Made by a program: the position numbers and the translations under genes. Positions 33,409 through 41,612 of a stretch of DNA of 64,000 nucleotides are shown here, piece by piece. The stretch's first letter is position 1. Each line of letters starts with the position of its first letter. This stretch comes from Actinomycetes bacterium. GTDB lineage: Bacteria; Actinomycetota; Acidimicrobiia; Acidimicrobiales; RAAP-2. Below the pieces are notes generated by a model. The model did not search any database, was not told where the DNA came from, and worked only from the letters and a program-made list of their open reading frames with translations. Where the stretch lies: assembly GCA_021779735.1 (NCBI GenBank), contig JAJYAC010000001.1:62001-126000 (forward strand). The letters run 5' to 3'.

Positions 33409-34172
33409 CACGGAGCCACCGACAGAGAGGCGGACGAGGAGGCGCGAGTTGTCGAGATCAACGCGACACACACCAGCGCGTAGAAGACCACAAAGAACAA
33501 GATGAACGCGTCACTTCCCGGCCACGAGACCTTGAGGCCCTCTCCGGTCCAGAACGTGCCGAAGCTGACGAGCATGACTCCCACGCCCATCTTCATCAAA
33601 TTCTCCGGCACGCTCGAGAGTTGCTTGGCGACGATGACGCCGACGATGCCCACCGCGACGATCGCGACCCCGGCCGTCGCCGCGGCCAGCCCGAGGCGGT
33701 GCGCGGACGTGCCGAGGGTCAGCACCGCGATGACGACCTCGAGCCCCTCGAGGAAGACGCCCTTGAATGCCATGGCGAAGGCGATGCGGTCGCGGTCCGG
33801 ACGCGTGGCCACCGCCTCGAGCTCGGCCACAGTCTCGCGATAGATTTCATCCTCGTCGTGAAGAGCCTTGAGCCCACTCGCGCGAAGGATCGCCTTACGC
33901 AGCCACTGCGTGCCGAAGATGAGGAGCACGCCGCCCACCACGAGACGAAGCACCGACAGCGGCGCGTGCACGAGCGCCGGGCCGAGCACCGCGACGAGGG
34001 CGGCCAACGCTACGAGGGCGACCCCCGTGCCCTCGAAGGCACTGCGCCAGCCTCGGGTGTGGCCCACCGCGAGCACGATGGTGAGGGCCTCGACCATCTC
34101 CACCGCGCACGCGAGAAAGACTGCGCCGACGAGCACGACCGCACTCGTCGTCACGGTAGCTCCGATTATCAC
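33408..34172 (-). CDS. COG4280 membrane protein, FTR1-like features
   Basis: 254 residues with about seven helices. The first helix carries EMVEALTIVLAVGHTRGWRS and a later one KGVFLEGLEVVIAVLTLG; the paired acidic residues in these helices resemble the REXXE-type motifs of FTR1/GDT1-like metal permeases. A long cytoplasmic loop, KALHDEDEIYRETVAELEA, sits between them. The family is uncharacterised. The start GTG overlaps the upstream ATPase stop (GTGA), so it belongs to the iron-type ABC operon; metal transport or its control is a reasonable inference. Confidence 0.75.
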   Translation of the reverse strand: MIIGATVTTSAVVLVGAVFLACAVEMVEALTIVLAVGHTRGWRSAFEGTGVALVALAALVAVLGPALVHAPLSVLRLVVGGVLLIFGTQWLRKAILRASGLKALHDEDEIYRETVAELEAVATRPDRDRIAFAMAFKGVFLEGLEVVIAVLTLGTSAHRLGLAAATAGVAIVAVGIVGVIVAKQLSSVPENLMKMGVGVMLVSFGTFWTGEGLKVSWPGSDAFILFFVVFYALVCVALISTTRASSSASLSVAP

Positions 34173-35260
34173 AGGACCTTCTCCTCACCTACATTCAAGA
34201 CGAAACTGGACTCGGCGTCGAAGCACACTCGAACCGCGCTGTCACGATCGTGTCGAGTGTCGGAGAACACCTTAGTTATGATCTCCCGCTCTCCCACCTG
34301 GACGACGTGCTCGTAGCCTCGACCGATGAAGGCCACGTCGCGCACGGTGCCGGCGATGCCGTCGTAGCCCCCGCGGGCCAGGCGCACCCCCGAGGCACGC
34401 ACGTAGAGACGCGCGCGCGCGCCGGGAACCAGAGGCACGGGGGCGTGGGCGCGCACGCGGTGATCACTCGCAAAGGGCAGTGCGACGTCGTAGCCGCGCG
34501 GTCCGCACGCGCACAGCACGTCCACCGGCAGGTCCGCCGCGAGCCCCGTGAAGCGCGCGACGAAGGCACTGGCCGGGTCGCGGTACACCGTCTCGGGTGG
34601 ACCGCTTTGAACGACGCGACCGTGGTTGAGCACGCAGATCTGGTCGGCCATCGCGAAGGCCTCGGCCTGATCGTGGGTGATGTAGATCGAGGTCACCCCC
34701 GCCTCGCGCGTCAACGTGGAGATCTCGATGCGCAGCTGCTCGCGTCGATCCGCGTCGAGGTTCGAGAGCGGCTCGTCGAAGAGGACGAGTCCCACGTCCG
34801 CGGCGAGGGCGCGAGCCAGGGCGACGCGCTGCTGCTCGCCCCCCGAGAGCTGATTGGGATAGCGCTCGGCGAGCGGGCCGATGCCCACGCGCTCGAGGAG
34901 ATCCTCGACGCGCCGACGCCGGTCGGCGGGCGACCACTTGGCGAGCGCAAATCCCACGTTCTGGCGCACCGTGAGGTGGGGCCAGAGCGCGTAGTCCTGA
35001 AAGACCATGGACAGGTGGCGCTTGTCGGGTGTGACGAAGGTGCGCGGCCCGGCGACGAGGCGGTCGTCAATCTCGATCTCCCCGGCGTTGGCGCGCTCGA
35101 TGCCCGCGAGACAACGTAGAAGTGTGGTCTTTCCCGAACCCGAGGGCCCGAGGAGCACGAGAAACTCCCCGCGCGACACGCTGAGCGACACGTCGTCGAG
35201 CACCACCTTGTCGCCAAAGGACTTGGACAGTCCACGCACTTCGACTGACGCCGCCTTCAC
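34169..35260 (-). CDS. fbpC: ABC transporter ATP-binding protein, Fe(3+)/FbpC type
   Basis: 363 residues. Walker A is GPSGSGKTT, the signature is LSGGEQQRVALA, Walker B is VLFDEPLSNLD and the H-loop is IYITHDQAEA. The C-terminal TOBE-like domain (VPGARARLYVRASGVRL) is typical of FbpC/PotA ATPases. The GTG start at 35260 overlaps the permease stop (GTGA), which decides the start. It powers import through the permease FbpB and delivers from FbpA. The metal or thiamine specificity is not proven, but the whole set matches ferric uptake systems. Confidence 0.9.
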   Translation of the reverse strand: MKAASVEVRGLSKSFGDKVVLDDVSLSVSRGEFLVLLGPSGSGKTTLLRCLAGIERANAGEIEIDDRLVAGPRTFVTPDKRHLSMVFQDYALWPHLTVRQNVGFALAKWSPADRRRRVEDLLERVGIGPLAERYPNQLSGGEQQRVALARALAADVGLVLFDEPLSNLDADRREQLRIEISTLTREAGVTSIYITHDQAEAFAMADQICVLNHGRVVQSGPPETVYRDPASAFVARFTGLAADLPVDVLCACGPRGYDVALPFASDHRVRAHAPVPLVPGARARLYVRASGVRLARGGYDGIAGTVRDVAFIGRGYEHVVQVGEREIITKVFSDTRHDRDSAVRVCFDAESSFVLNVGEEKVL

Positions 35261-37017
35261 GCGCCCACCCCGCTCCAACCGATGCGCTGCCAGCCCCGCG
35301 GAGTCACCACGCGATAGAGACCGAGGGCCACGAAGATGACGCCGAAGATCTCCACGAGACCCACCACCGTCATCGCGGTGCCCGTTCCGAGCTGGAAGTT
35401 GCCGAGGTAGGCCTGGATCGTCACCGAGAGTGGCTCTTGACTCGGAGGGTAGAGAATCTGACTGATGGGAAGTTCCGCGATCGTCTTGGCGAACGTGAGC
35501 AGCCAACCCCACAACATGACGCGCGAGATAAGGGGCAACGTCGTGGTGCGCCACGCACGCCACCTCGGCGCGCCGTGCACTCGCGCGGCTTCGCTCAGTG
35601 AGGGCTGAATCTGGCTGACCGGACCGGCCAGGAAGCGCGTCTGACCGGGCAGAGAGGTCGCCACGAGGGCCAAGACGAGCAAGGGCAGGGTCTTGTACAG
35701 ATTGATCACGTGATTCGTGATGAAACTCAGGTTGTAGAAGAACACGTACCCCACGCCCAGTACGACGCCGGGCACGGCCACCGAACCGACGAGCAGCACG
35801 TCGGTCAGACGCTGACTCCAGCCCGCGCTGCGCGACATCAGACGGCGCGCGAAGACAAAGGCGAGCGCGGCGGTCGCGGTCGCCGCCACGAGGGCGATCT
35901 GGTTCGAGAGCAGCAGCGGTGCGCTGAGGCCCTTGCCCACAATGGATGGTGCAAAGACCTGGTGGTAGTACACGCTGCTGAGGTGGAGGGGGCCCGACGA
36001 AAAGATGCCGAGGTTGCGCATGAAAGAACCCAGGACCGCCCCTGCAATCGGCACCCCGAGACCGATCACGAAGACGAGGGCGACGCTGGCACTGACCACC
36101 ACGCGAGCGAGCCGCGAGAACTCTCGTCGGCGCACTTCGCGGGCTCGTCCCGAGATGATCGCGTACGAGCGCCGGCGTGTCACGCGCGCTTGGAGAACAA
36201 TGGGTGGAATTGTCGTGAGAATCAAGACGAGGGCAATGACCGCCGCGACTGAGAAGTTCGCCGGATAGTTGCTGATGGAGGCGAAAAGCGTGTAGGTCGC
36301 CATGGGAAAGTGGCTGTGGTAGGCGAGGGTGAAGGGCACGCCGAAGTCGCTCATGGTTTCGGCGAAGCTGATCGCGAAGGCGCTGAGCAGGGCGGGTGCC
36401 ACCATGGGTAGCACCGTGCGCAGCGTGCCCGCACGTCCCGCGCCGTGAATGCGCGCGGCGTCTTCATACTCTGAACCGAGCCCGAGCAGGCCCGCCGACA
36501 CCACGAAGTAGGCAAAGGGCAAGGACGCAATGGTCAAGACGACGATGATGCCAAAGGGTCCGAGGAACTCACCGTAGAGCCATCTCGTGGACAGGCCGAG
36601 CGCCGAGGCGGAACCGTAGGGCTGCAGAACGTCGACCCAGCTGAGCGTCATCATCCAGGTGGGCACGAGGAAGAGCAGCCACATCAGCATCGGCCAGAGG
36701 CGACGACCATAGATGTTGGTGCGCTGGATCAGCCACGCGAGCGTCGTGGCCATCGTGACCGAGGTGACCGCCACCACGAGAGACACCCACAGCGAGTTGA
36801 ACACTCCTTGACCCGTGACGCCCGAGAGGGCTTGCGACACGTAGCGCAGCGTGAAGAGTTCGCGACCCTGTCCGAAGAGGCGTGGACTCGTGGCGAGCAG
36901 GAGGAAACTCAGGACGGGCGCCACGATGAGAAGACCCAATATCACCCACAGCACGCCCCCCGACCATGGCACGCGCAGCCGCCTGCTCGGAGCCTCAGCT
37001 ACCTCCACTGTCGTCAC
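35257..37017 (-). CDS. fbpB: Fe(3+)-type ABC transporter permease, fused two-domain FbpB
   Basis: 586 residues and about 12 helices, the fused form of two six-helix permease domains. Two EAA loops that contact the ATPase are visible: SEYEDAARIHGAGRAGTLRT and SLSEAARVHGAPRWRAWRT. The protein forms the inner-membrane channel of the importer. It lies 81 bp downstream of the binding-protein gene, with a hairpin in that gap. The ATPase gene overlaps its end. Confidence 0.92.
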   Translation of the reverse strand: MTTVEVAEAPSRRLRVPWSGGVLWVILGLLIVAPVLSFLLLATSPRLFGQGRELFTLRYVSQALSGVTGQGVFNSLWVSLVVAVTSVTMATTLAWLIQRTNIYGRRLWPMLMWLLFLVPTWMMTLSWVDVLQPYGSASALGLSTRWLYGEFLGPFGIIVVLTIASLPFAYFVVSAGLLGLGSEYEDAARIHGAGRAGTLRTVLPMVAPALLSAFAISFAETMSDFGVPFTLAYHSHFPMATYTLFASISNYPANFSVAAVIALVLILTTIPPIVLQARVTRRRSYAIISGRAREVRRREFSRLARVVVSASVALVFVIGLGVPIAGAVLGSFMRNLGIFSSGPLHLSSVYYHQVFAPSIVGKGLSAPLLLSNQIALVAATATAALAFVFARRLMSRSAGWSQRLTDVLLVGSVAVPGVVLGVGYVFFYNLSFITNHVINLYKTLPLLVLALVATSLPGQTRFLAGPVSQIQPSLSEAARVHGAPRWRAWRTTTLPLISRVMLWGWLLTFAKTIAELPISQILYPPSQEPLSVTIQAYLGNFQLGTGTAMTVVGLVEIFGVIFVALGLYRVVTPRGWQRIGWSGVGA

Positions 37018-37034
37018 CGTCGTCCTTCGTAGGG

Positions 37035-37066
37035 GACGGCACCGCGGCTCGCGCCGCGGTGCCGTC
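37035..37066 (-). terminator. Intra-operon hairpin between binding protein and permease
   Basis: A perfect 14-bp stem (GACGGCACCGCGGC, 37035-37048, pairing with 37053-37066) with a 4-nt loop lies in the 81-bp gap between fbpA and fbpB. There is no U-tract. Such hairpins often stabilise the upstream mRNA or attenuate reading into the permease, which gives more binding protein than channel. Confidence 0.55.
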
Positions 37067-37098
37067 GGGAATGGTTATCTCGTCGGGGAGGACGCGAT

Positions 37099-38187
37099 CT
37101 AACCGTTGTTGATGTTGTTGGTGAACCACGTGTTGACGGTGTTCTCGAGCGGTCCCCACACGTAGGGGTTGATCGTCATCATCGGCACGGACGACAGGGG
37201 CGGGAGCACCTTGTTCGCGGGCTTCTCGCCGTTGAGGACCGGCCAGAAGAGCGAGTCGCCCTGGGGGTCGCCAGTCTGCATCGCGTGCTGACCGGCCGGG
37301 CTGAGCAGCCAGTTGACGAACTTCTGTGCTTCGGCACGCACGGTCTTGGGCATCAATCCATCAATGCCGACCACACCGGGCAGAGCGATGGCCGGGTTGA
37401 GGTAGGCCACGCGCAGCGACGGCAGCGTGGTGAGCTCCTGGCCGTATCCCGCCGAGGACTGAATGATCGCCATCTTGATCGTGTGCGACTGGATGGCCCC
37501 GATGGTCGGACCGTTCGTCGCGTTGATGACGAGTCCGTTGGCCTTGAGCTTCGTGAGGAAGGCCTCACCGGCTTTGACCGCCGCGGCGGTCGAGCCCTTG
37601 GAGTAGTGACCCAGGTAGTTCATGAGTCCGGCGATCAGCGGGTAGGTCGGTCCGGACTGCGTCGGGTCATTCATGCCGACCATGCCCTTGTACTTCGCGG
37701 CCGTGAGCTGGGCCCAGGTCTTGGGTAGCTGGGCCGCGGAGATCTGAGCGGAGTCGTAGACGAGCGCACCGGTGGCGGTCAGACCCGTCGGCACGTAGCT
37801 ACCGTCGGCGGGGATGTTCGCCTTGCCCACGGCGTTGAAGTTCGCCTTGGGAACGATGCCCTTGGCCAGATAGCCCTGGCGGTCGAGCGCGGCGAAGGCG
37901 GTCGCGCCATCGACCCACAGGACGCCCCACTTGGGGTTGTGGCCCTCGGCCTGGATCTGCTGGAGCAGTGGGCCGGTTGAGTTGTCGTTGAGGGTCACGC
38001 TAAATCCGGGGTGGGTCGCATTGAACGCGGCCACCGCGGCCTTGTCGTATCCCTGCGCCGAGTACACGACGAGGGTGGGTCCGGTCGCGGCGCCCGCGCT
38101 CGAGACGGCGGGCACGAGCCAAGCGCTGGTGGCGGCGAGAAGTGCACCGACCAACGTGGCCCGCTTCATGGTGTGGGTGATTTGCAT
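37099..38187 (-). CDS. fbpA: Extracellular solute-binding protein, Fe(3+)/FbpA type
   Basis: 362 residues. A signal peptide (KRATLVGALLAATSAWLVPA) is followed by the binding fold starting TLVVYSAQGYDKAAVAAFNA. The segment KTWAQLTAAKYKGMVGMNDP is the usual hinge region of FbpA/IdiA-type proteins. No lipobox cysteine is visible at the signal-peptide end. It captures ferric ion or a related ligand for the downstream FbpBC. ATG 38187 sits directly against a hairpin that covers the ribosome site; the ATG six codons later (MKRATLVG) is an alternative start. Confidence 0.88.
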   Translation of the reverse strand: MQITHTMKRATLVGALLAATSAWLVPAVSSAGAATGPTLVVYSAQGYDKAAVAAFNATHPGFSVTLNDNSTGPLLQQIQAEGHNPKWGVLWVDGATAFAALDRQGYLAKGIVPKANFNAVGKANIPADGSYVPTGLTATGALVYDSAQISAAQLPKTWAQLTAAKYKGMVGMNDPTQSGPTYPLIAGLMNYLGHYSKGSTAAAVKAGEAFLTKLKANGLVINATNGPTIGAIQSHTIKMAIIQSSAGYGQELTTLPSLRVAYLNPAIALPGVVGIDGLMPKTVRAEAQKFVNWLLSPAGQHAMQTGDPQGDSLFWPVLNGEKPANKVLPPLSSVPMMTINPYVWGPLENTVNTWFTNNINNG

Positions 38188-38207
38188 GGCCCCTTGTTTA
38201 GGGGGCC
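38188..38207 (-). promoter_or_regulatory. Hairpin masking the fbpA ribosome site
   Basis: On the minus strand, GGCCCC and GGGGCC pair over an 8-nt loop, and the second arm ends next to the ATG of fbpA. The only SD-like bases (AAGGGG) lie in this arm. The structure could limit translation until it is opened. It is also possible that the downstream ATG is the true start. Confidence 0.35.
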
Positions 38208-38256
38208 CGCATTACCGCCACGTGACGTCGGCGACACGATCGTGAAAAACTTGCGC

Positions 38257-38271
38257 GATTGAAAGTCAATC
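38257..38271. promoter_or_regulatory. Palindrome upstream of fbpA
   Basis: GATTGA-AAG-TCAATC is a perfect 6-3-6 palindrome about 70 bp upstream of fbpA and at the end of hisIE. It contains a TTGACT on the minus strand that could act as a -35. I found no classical IdeR/DtxR-like iron box in the gap. Confidence 0.3.
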
Positions 38272-38811
38272 TCTCTCGCGCCGACGAAGCTCGTCTTCGA
38301 GCGCGGCGGGGTCGAGACCCCGGCTACGCAGCAGTAACAAGGTGTGGAACCAGAGATCCGCCGCCTCTTCAATGACCCGCTCGTCGCTTTCGGCGAGAGA
38401 CGCCACCGCGAGCTCGACGGCCTCTTCGCCGACCTTGCGCGCCGCGCGCGCGGTCCCGGCGCGCAGCGTAGCCACGACGTAGGAGTCCGGCGCGTTGCTG
38501 AGATCACGTTGGAGGATGCGCCGCCAGAGCCACGGCGTAAAGCACGAGGTCGACCCGTCGTGACACGTCGGTCCCGTGGGCTCGACGCGCACGAGCACCG
38601 CGTCCTCGTCGCAGTCGAGGATGACTTCAATGACGCGCAGCTCGTTTCCCGAGGTCTCTCCCTTGCGCCAGAGTTTCTGGCGCGAGCGCGAGTAGAAGTG
38701 CACGAGGCCACTCGATCGCGTCAGAGCCAGCGCCTCGTCGTCCATCCAACCCAGCATGAGGACTCGACCCGACGCGTCGTCTTGAATGATGGCCGCCCGC
38801 AGTTCAGTCAT
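38266..38811 (-). CDS. hisIE: Bifunctional phosphoribosyl-AMP cyclohydrolase / phosphoribosyl-ATP pyrophosphatase
   Basis: 181 residues, with steps 2 and 3 of histidine synthesis fused. The HisI part carries zinc-binding cysteines C83 and C90 in PTCHDGSTSCF, and the HisE part (residues about 95-181) contains KVGEEAVELAVA and EEAADLWFHTLLLL, the MazG-like acidic helix pairs. The order HisI then HisE is the usual fusion. It is the last gene of the operon and overlaps hisF by 8 nt. Confidence 0.95.
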   Translation of the reverse strand: MTELRAAIIQDDASGRVLMLGWMDDEALALTRSSGLVHFYSRSRQKLWRKGETSGNELRVIEVILDCDEDAVLVRVEPTGPTCHDGSTSCFTPWLWRRILQRDLSNAPDSYVVATLRAGTARAARKVGEEAVELAVASLAESDERVIEEAADLWFHTLLLLRSRGLDPAALEDELRRRERD

Positions 38812-39559
38812 GGTGTCTCCTCAGTGGTCGAAGGGCCACTCCCAGGCCCTGAATCTCCGCGCGTAGCCCGGGCAAGCCCTGGGGATTCTCGTGCACGATC
38901 GAGGCGACCAGCGCGGCGTCGGCCACCGCGAGCGCCTCGGCGACGTGGCGGGCGTTGCCGGCGCCACCCGAGGCGATGACCGGAATCGTCACCGCGTCGT
39001 GGACCGCTTGCGTGAGCTCCAGGTCGAAACCCTCACGGTGTCCGTCGTGGCGAATCGAGGTGAGCAGGATCTCGCCGGCGCCGCGCGACGCCACCTCGAC
39101 GGCCCAGGGAATCGTCGCCACCTGCGTGGCCACCGCTCCCCCGTGGGTGTGCACGACACCCTCACCCGCGTCGATGGCCACGACGACGGCCTGAGCGCCG
39201 AAGCGATCCGCGATGCGCGTGATCAAGTCCGGATCCGCGAGGGCGGCCGAGTTGATCGAGACGCGATCGGCTCCGGCTTCGATGATGCGCGAGGCGTCGT
39301 CGAGGCTGCGCACGCCCCCGCCCACCGTAAAGGGGATGTCCAGGACGTCTGCGACACGCGTCACGACCTCGAGCATGGTCTGCGCGTCGTCGGGAGTCGC
39401 GGCGATGTCGAGAAAGACCAGCTCGTCGGCACCGAGCGCGCCATAGAAGGTCGCGAGCTCCACCGGGTCGCCCACGTCGCGCAGCCCCACGAAGCTCACG
39501 CCTTTGACGACCCGGCCTCGGGCCACGTCGAGGCAGGGGATCAGACGCGGGAGAGGCAT
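38804..39559 (-). CDS. hisF: Imidazole glycerol phosphate synthase, cyclase subunit
   Basis: 251 residues, the standard HisF length. It is a (beta/alpha)8 barrel that uses ammonia from HisH to form imidazole glycerol phosphate and AICAR. The N-terminus is LPRLIPCLDVARGRVVKGV with catalytic D11; the second catalytic Asp is in VVVAIDAGEG. Phosphate-binding loops VGGGVRS and ASGGAGN are present. The gene overlaps hisH by 19 nt and hisIE by 8 nt. Confidence 0.97.
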   Translation of the reverse strand: MPLPRLIPCLDVARGRVVKGVSFVGLRDVGDPVELATFYGALGADELVFLDIAATPDDAQTMLEVVTRVADVLDIPFTVGGGVRSLDDASRIIEAGADRVSINSAALADPDLITRIADRFGAQAVVVAIDAGEGVVHTHGGAVATQVATIPWAVEVASRGAGEILLTSIRHDGHREGFDLELTQAVHDAVTIPVIASGGAGNARHVAEALAVADAALVASIVHENPQGLPGLRAEIQGLGVALRPLRRHHD

Positions 39560-40095
39560 GAGGCGAGGAAGTCGAGACCGGCCGGGCCGCTCTTTTCGGG
39601 GTGGAACTGCACGCCAAGGAAGGCCCCGTGTTCAACCACGGCGGTCACGCCGTCGGCGCTCGCCGTGGCGTAGGGGGTGCGGGCAGCGTAGGAGTGCGCG
39701 AAGTAGAACGCCTCGCCCCAGGGCTCAACAACCTCCCACCCGAGGCGCGGCACTCGCCCCTCGCGCAAGCGCGTCACCGTGCCCTCAATGAGACCCAGGC
39801 CCGTGACGCCGCCATCTTCCTCGCTTGACTCGAGGGCCAGCTGAAGGCCGAGGCAGATACCCAGCACCGAGCCCTCGCTACGAATGCGCTCCACGAGTGA
39901 CGCCGCAGCGCCGGTGTTGTTGAGGCGGGCCATGGCGCTGCGCGCCGAGCCGACGCCCGGCAAGATCACGAAATCAGCGCCCGCGATGGCGAGCGGATCA
40001 CTCGTCACGCGTCCGCGCGCGTCGAGACGGCCCAGGGCCGCCACGACCGAGTGCGTGTTGCCCGCGCCGTAGTCAACGACGACGACCTCTCTCAC
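39541..40095 (-). CDS. hisH: Imidazole glycerol phosphate synthase, glutaminase subunit
   Basis: 184 residues, slightly short for HisH. It is a class I glutamine amidotransferase that feeds ammonia to HisF. The catalytic triad is visible as C81 (GICLGLQL) with H165 and E167 (VQFHPEKSG). The oxyanion strand is in ILPGVGSARSA. It overlaps hisCB by an ATGA tetranucleotide. Confidence 0.96.
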   Translation of the reverse strand: MREVVVVDYGAGNTHSVVAALGRLDARGRVTSDPLAIAGADFVILPGVGSARSAMARLNNTGAAASLVERIRSEGSVLGICLGLQLALESSEEDGGVTGLGLIEGTVTRLREGRVPRLGWEVVEPWGEAFYFAHSYAARTPYATASADGVTAVVEHGAFLGVQFHPEKSGPAGLDFLASCLSRV

Positions 40096-41612
40096 AGCGA
40101 GCCCTTGGTCGAGCGCACGAGCGAACCACTCGGCGTCATCGCGGCCGCGAGCGCTCGGCCCACCGCCTTGAACGCGGCTTCGGCTACGTGGTGGGCGTTA
40201 CGACCACTCGCCGTGACGTGCAGGGTGATGCGCGCGGTCTGGGCCAGGGACTCAAAGGCATGGGTCGCCATACCGGGATCCGGGTCGATGTCGAGCTCGG
40301 ACACCGCACGCCCTGACAGATCGACGACCGCGTGTGCGATCGCCTCATCCATGGGCACGCGCGCCTCGCCGTAGCGCGCGATGCCGCGCCGGTCGCCCAG
40401 CGCGCGATCCAGGGCCTCGCCGAAGGCGCGCATCATGTCTTCGACCAGGTGGTGATCACCGGTCTCCAGATCGCCCACGCCCTCGAGTCGCAGGTCCATC
40501 CCGCCGTGGAAGGCCAGCTGAGAGAGCATGTGATCGTAGAAACCCTCGCCGGTGGCCACGTACACACGACCCTCGCCGCGCGGGCGAAGTCGCACACGCA
40601 AGATCGTTTCAGCGGTCGCGCGACGGTGACGCACGAGCGCTGACGACGGCGTCGCGCCCCGGAGTTCGGCCCGTAGCGCGTCGAGCAGCACGTCGTCATC
40701 GACCTCGTCACGCACACTCACGCGCCACCCATCGCCGAAGGCTCGCGTCACCAGGCCATAAGGCAGGAGGCGCTCGACGAGGTCGCTCGGGTTGGGCATC
40801 GGCACGAAGAGGAAGTTCGTAAAGGAAGGCACGGGCTCGAGGCCGAGTTCGGTCAGCTCGCGCGCGAGGCGCTCTCGCTCGGCCACCTGTTCACTGACGT
40901 CCGGTGGCGTCGCGATCGCCGCCAGAGCGAGGGCCGCCGAGAGTGTCGACACCGACAGGGGCGCCTGGCGCGACGTGATCACCTCGATCGACTGCGTACT
41001 CGCGAGGGCGTAGCCGACGCGCGCGCCGGCCAGGCCGAAGGCCTTGGAAAAGGTGCGGAGGATGATCGCGCCGCGCTCGAGGTGATCGAGTGCGTCCACG
41101 CCCGCGTAGTGGGCGTACGCCTCGTCAATGACGAGTTGCCCGGCGACGTCGGGGACGTCCACCAACTCACCCGTGGGGTTGTTAGGCCGACAGACGAACA
41201 CGAGGTCGGCGCGCGAGGGATCGTCCACCATCGTGGCCCCCGCCATGATCGCCGCGTAGCGGTACATCGAGTACGAGCGGCTCGGAACGGTTGCGACGGT
41301 GCCGCCGTTGGCGAAGATCCGCGCGAGGAGCACGATGAACTCATCACTGCCGGCCCCGAGGGCCACCTGTGCGACGTCAAGGCCGTGGTACTTCGCGATC
41401 GCGCGACGCAGGGGCTCGTGGCGACCACGGTCGTACTCGTTCACGTCGGCCAGGGCTCGCGCGAGAGCCGCGGGTCGAGCGCTGGCGGGCGGGGCCGCCG
41501 GGACGTTGCCGTCAAAGCGGATCATGTCCGAGGGCGTGAGACCCACACGCGCGGCCAACTCCTCGTTCGACGGGGGCCAGGTGTAACTCTCCAGGGGTAG
41601 GGGTCGGGTCAT
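40092..41612 (-). CDS. hisCB: Fused histidinol-phosphate aminotransferase / imidazoleglycerol-phosphate dehydratase
   Basis: 506 residues in one uninterrupted frame. Residues 1-320 are a class I/II aminotransferase (HisC) with PLP lysine K190 in RTFSKAFGLAG, D163/Y166 in VIDEAYAHY and the NNPTGE loop. Residues about 330-506 are HisB with manganese ligands in FYDHMLSQLAFHG (H361, H369), GDHHLVED (H387, H388, E391) and GRNAHHVAEAAFKA (H474, H475, E478), ending STKGSL. The two enzymes act in consecutive steps but in the order HisB then HisC. HisB is more often separate or fused to a phosphatase. There is no sign of a frameshift. It overlaps hisD and hisH as ATGA. Confidence 0.92.
   Translation of the reverse strand: MTRPLPLESYTWPPSNEELAARVGLTPSDMIRFDGNVPAAPPASARPAALARALADVNEYDRGRHEPLRRAIAKYHGLDVAQVALGAGSDEFIVLLARIFANGGTVATVPSRSYSMYRYAAIMAGATMVDDPSRADLVFVCRPNNPTGELVDVPDVAGQLVIDEAYAHYAGVDALDHLERGAIILRTFSKAFGLAGARVGYALASTQSIEVITSRQAPLSVSTLSAALALAAIATPPDVSEQVAERERLARELTELGLEPVPSFTNFLFVPMPNPSDLVERLLPYGLVTRAFGDGWRVSVRDEVDDDVLLDALRAELRGATPSSALVRHRRATAETILRVRLRPRGEGRVYVATGEGFYDHMLSQLAFHGGMDLRLEGVGDLETGDHHLVEDMMRAFGEALDRALGDRRGIARYGEARVPMDEAIAHAVVDLSGRAVSELDIDPDPGMATHAFESLAQTARITLHVTASGRNAHHVAEAAFKAVGRALAAAMTPSGSLVRSTKGSL

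Noticed and set aside
35261-35563. Upstream extension of the ATPase FbpC
   Set aside because: It lies inside the permease gene in another frame; the GTG at 35260 overlapping the permease stop is the usual coupled start.
38188-38265. IdeR/DtxR iron box before fbpA
   Set aside because: I looked for the TTAGGTTAG-type dyad on both strands and did not find it; only an unrelated 6-3-6 palindrome occurs.
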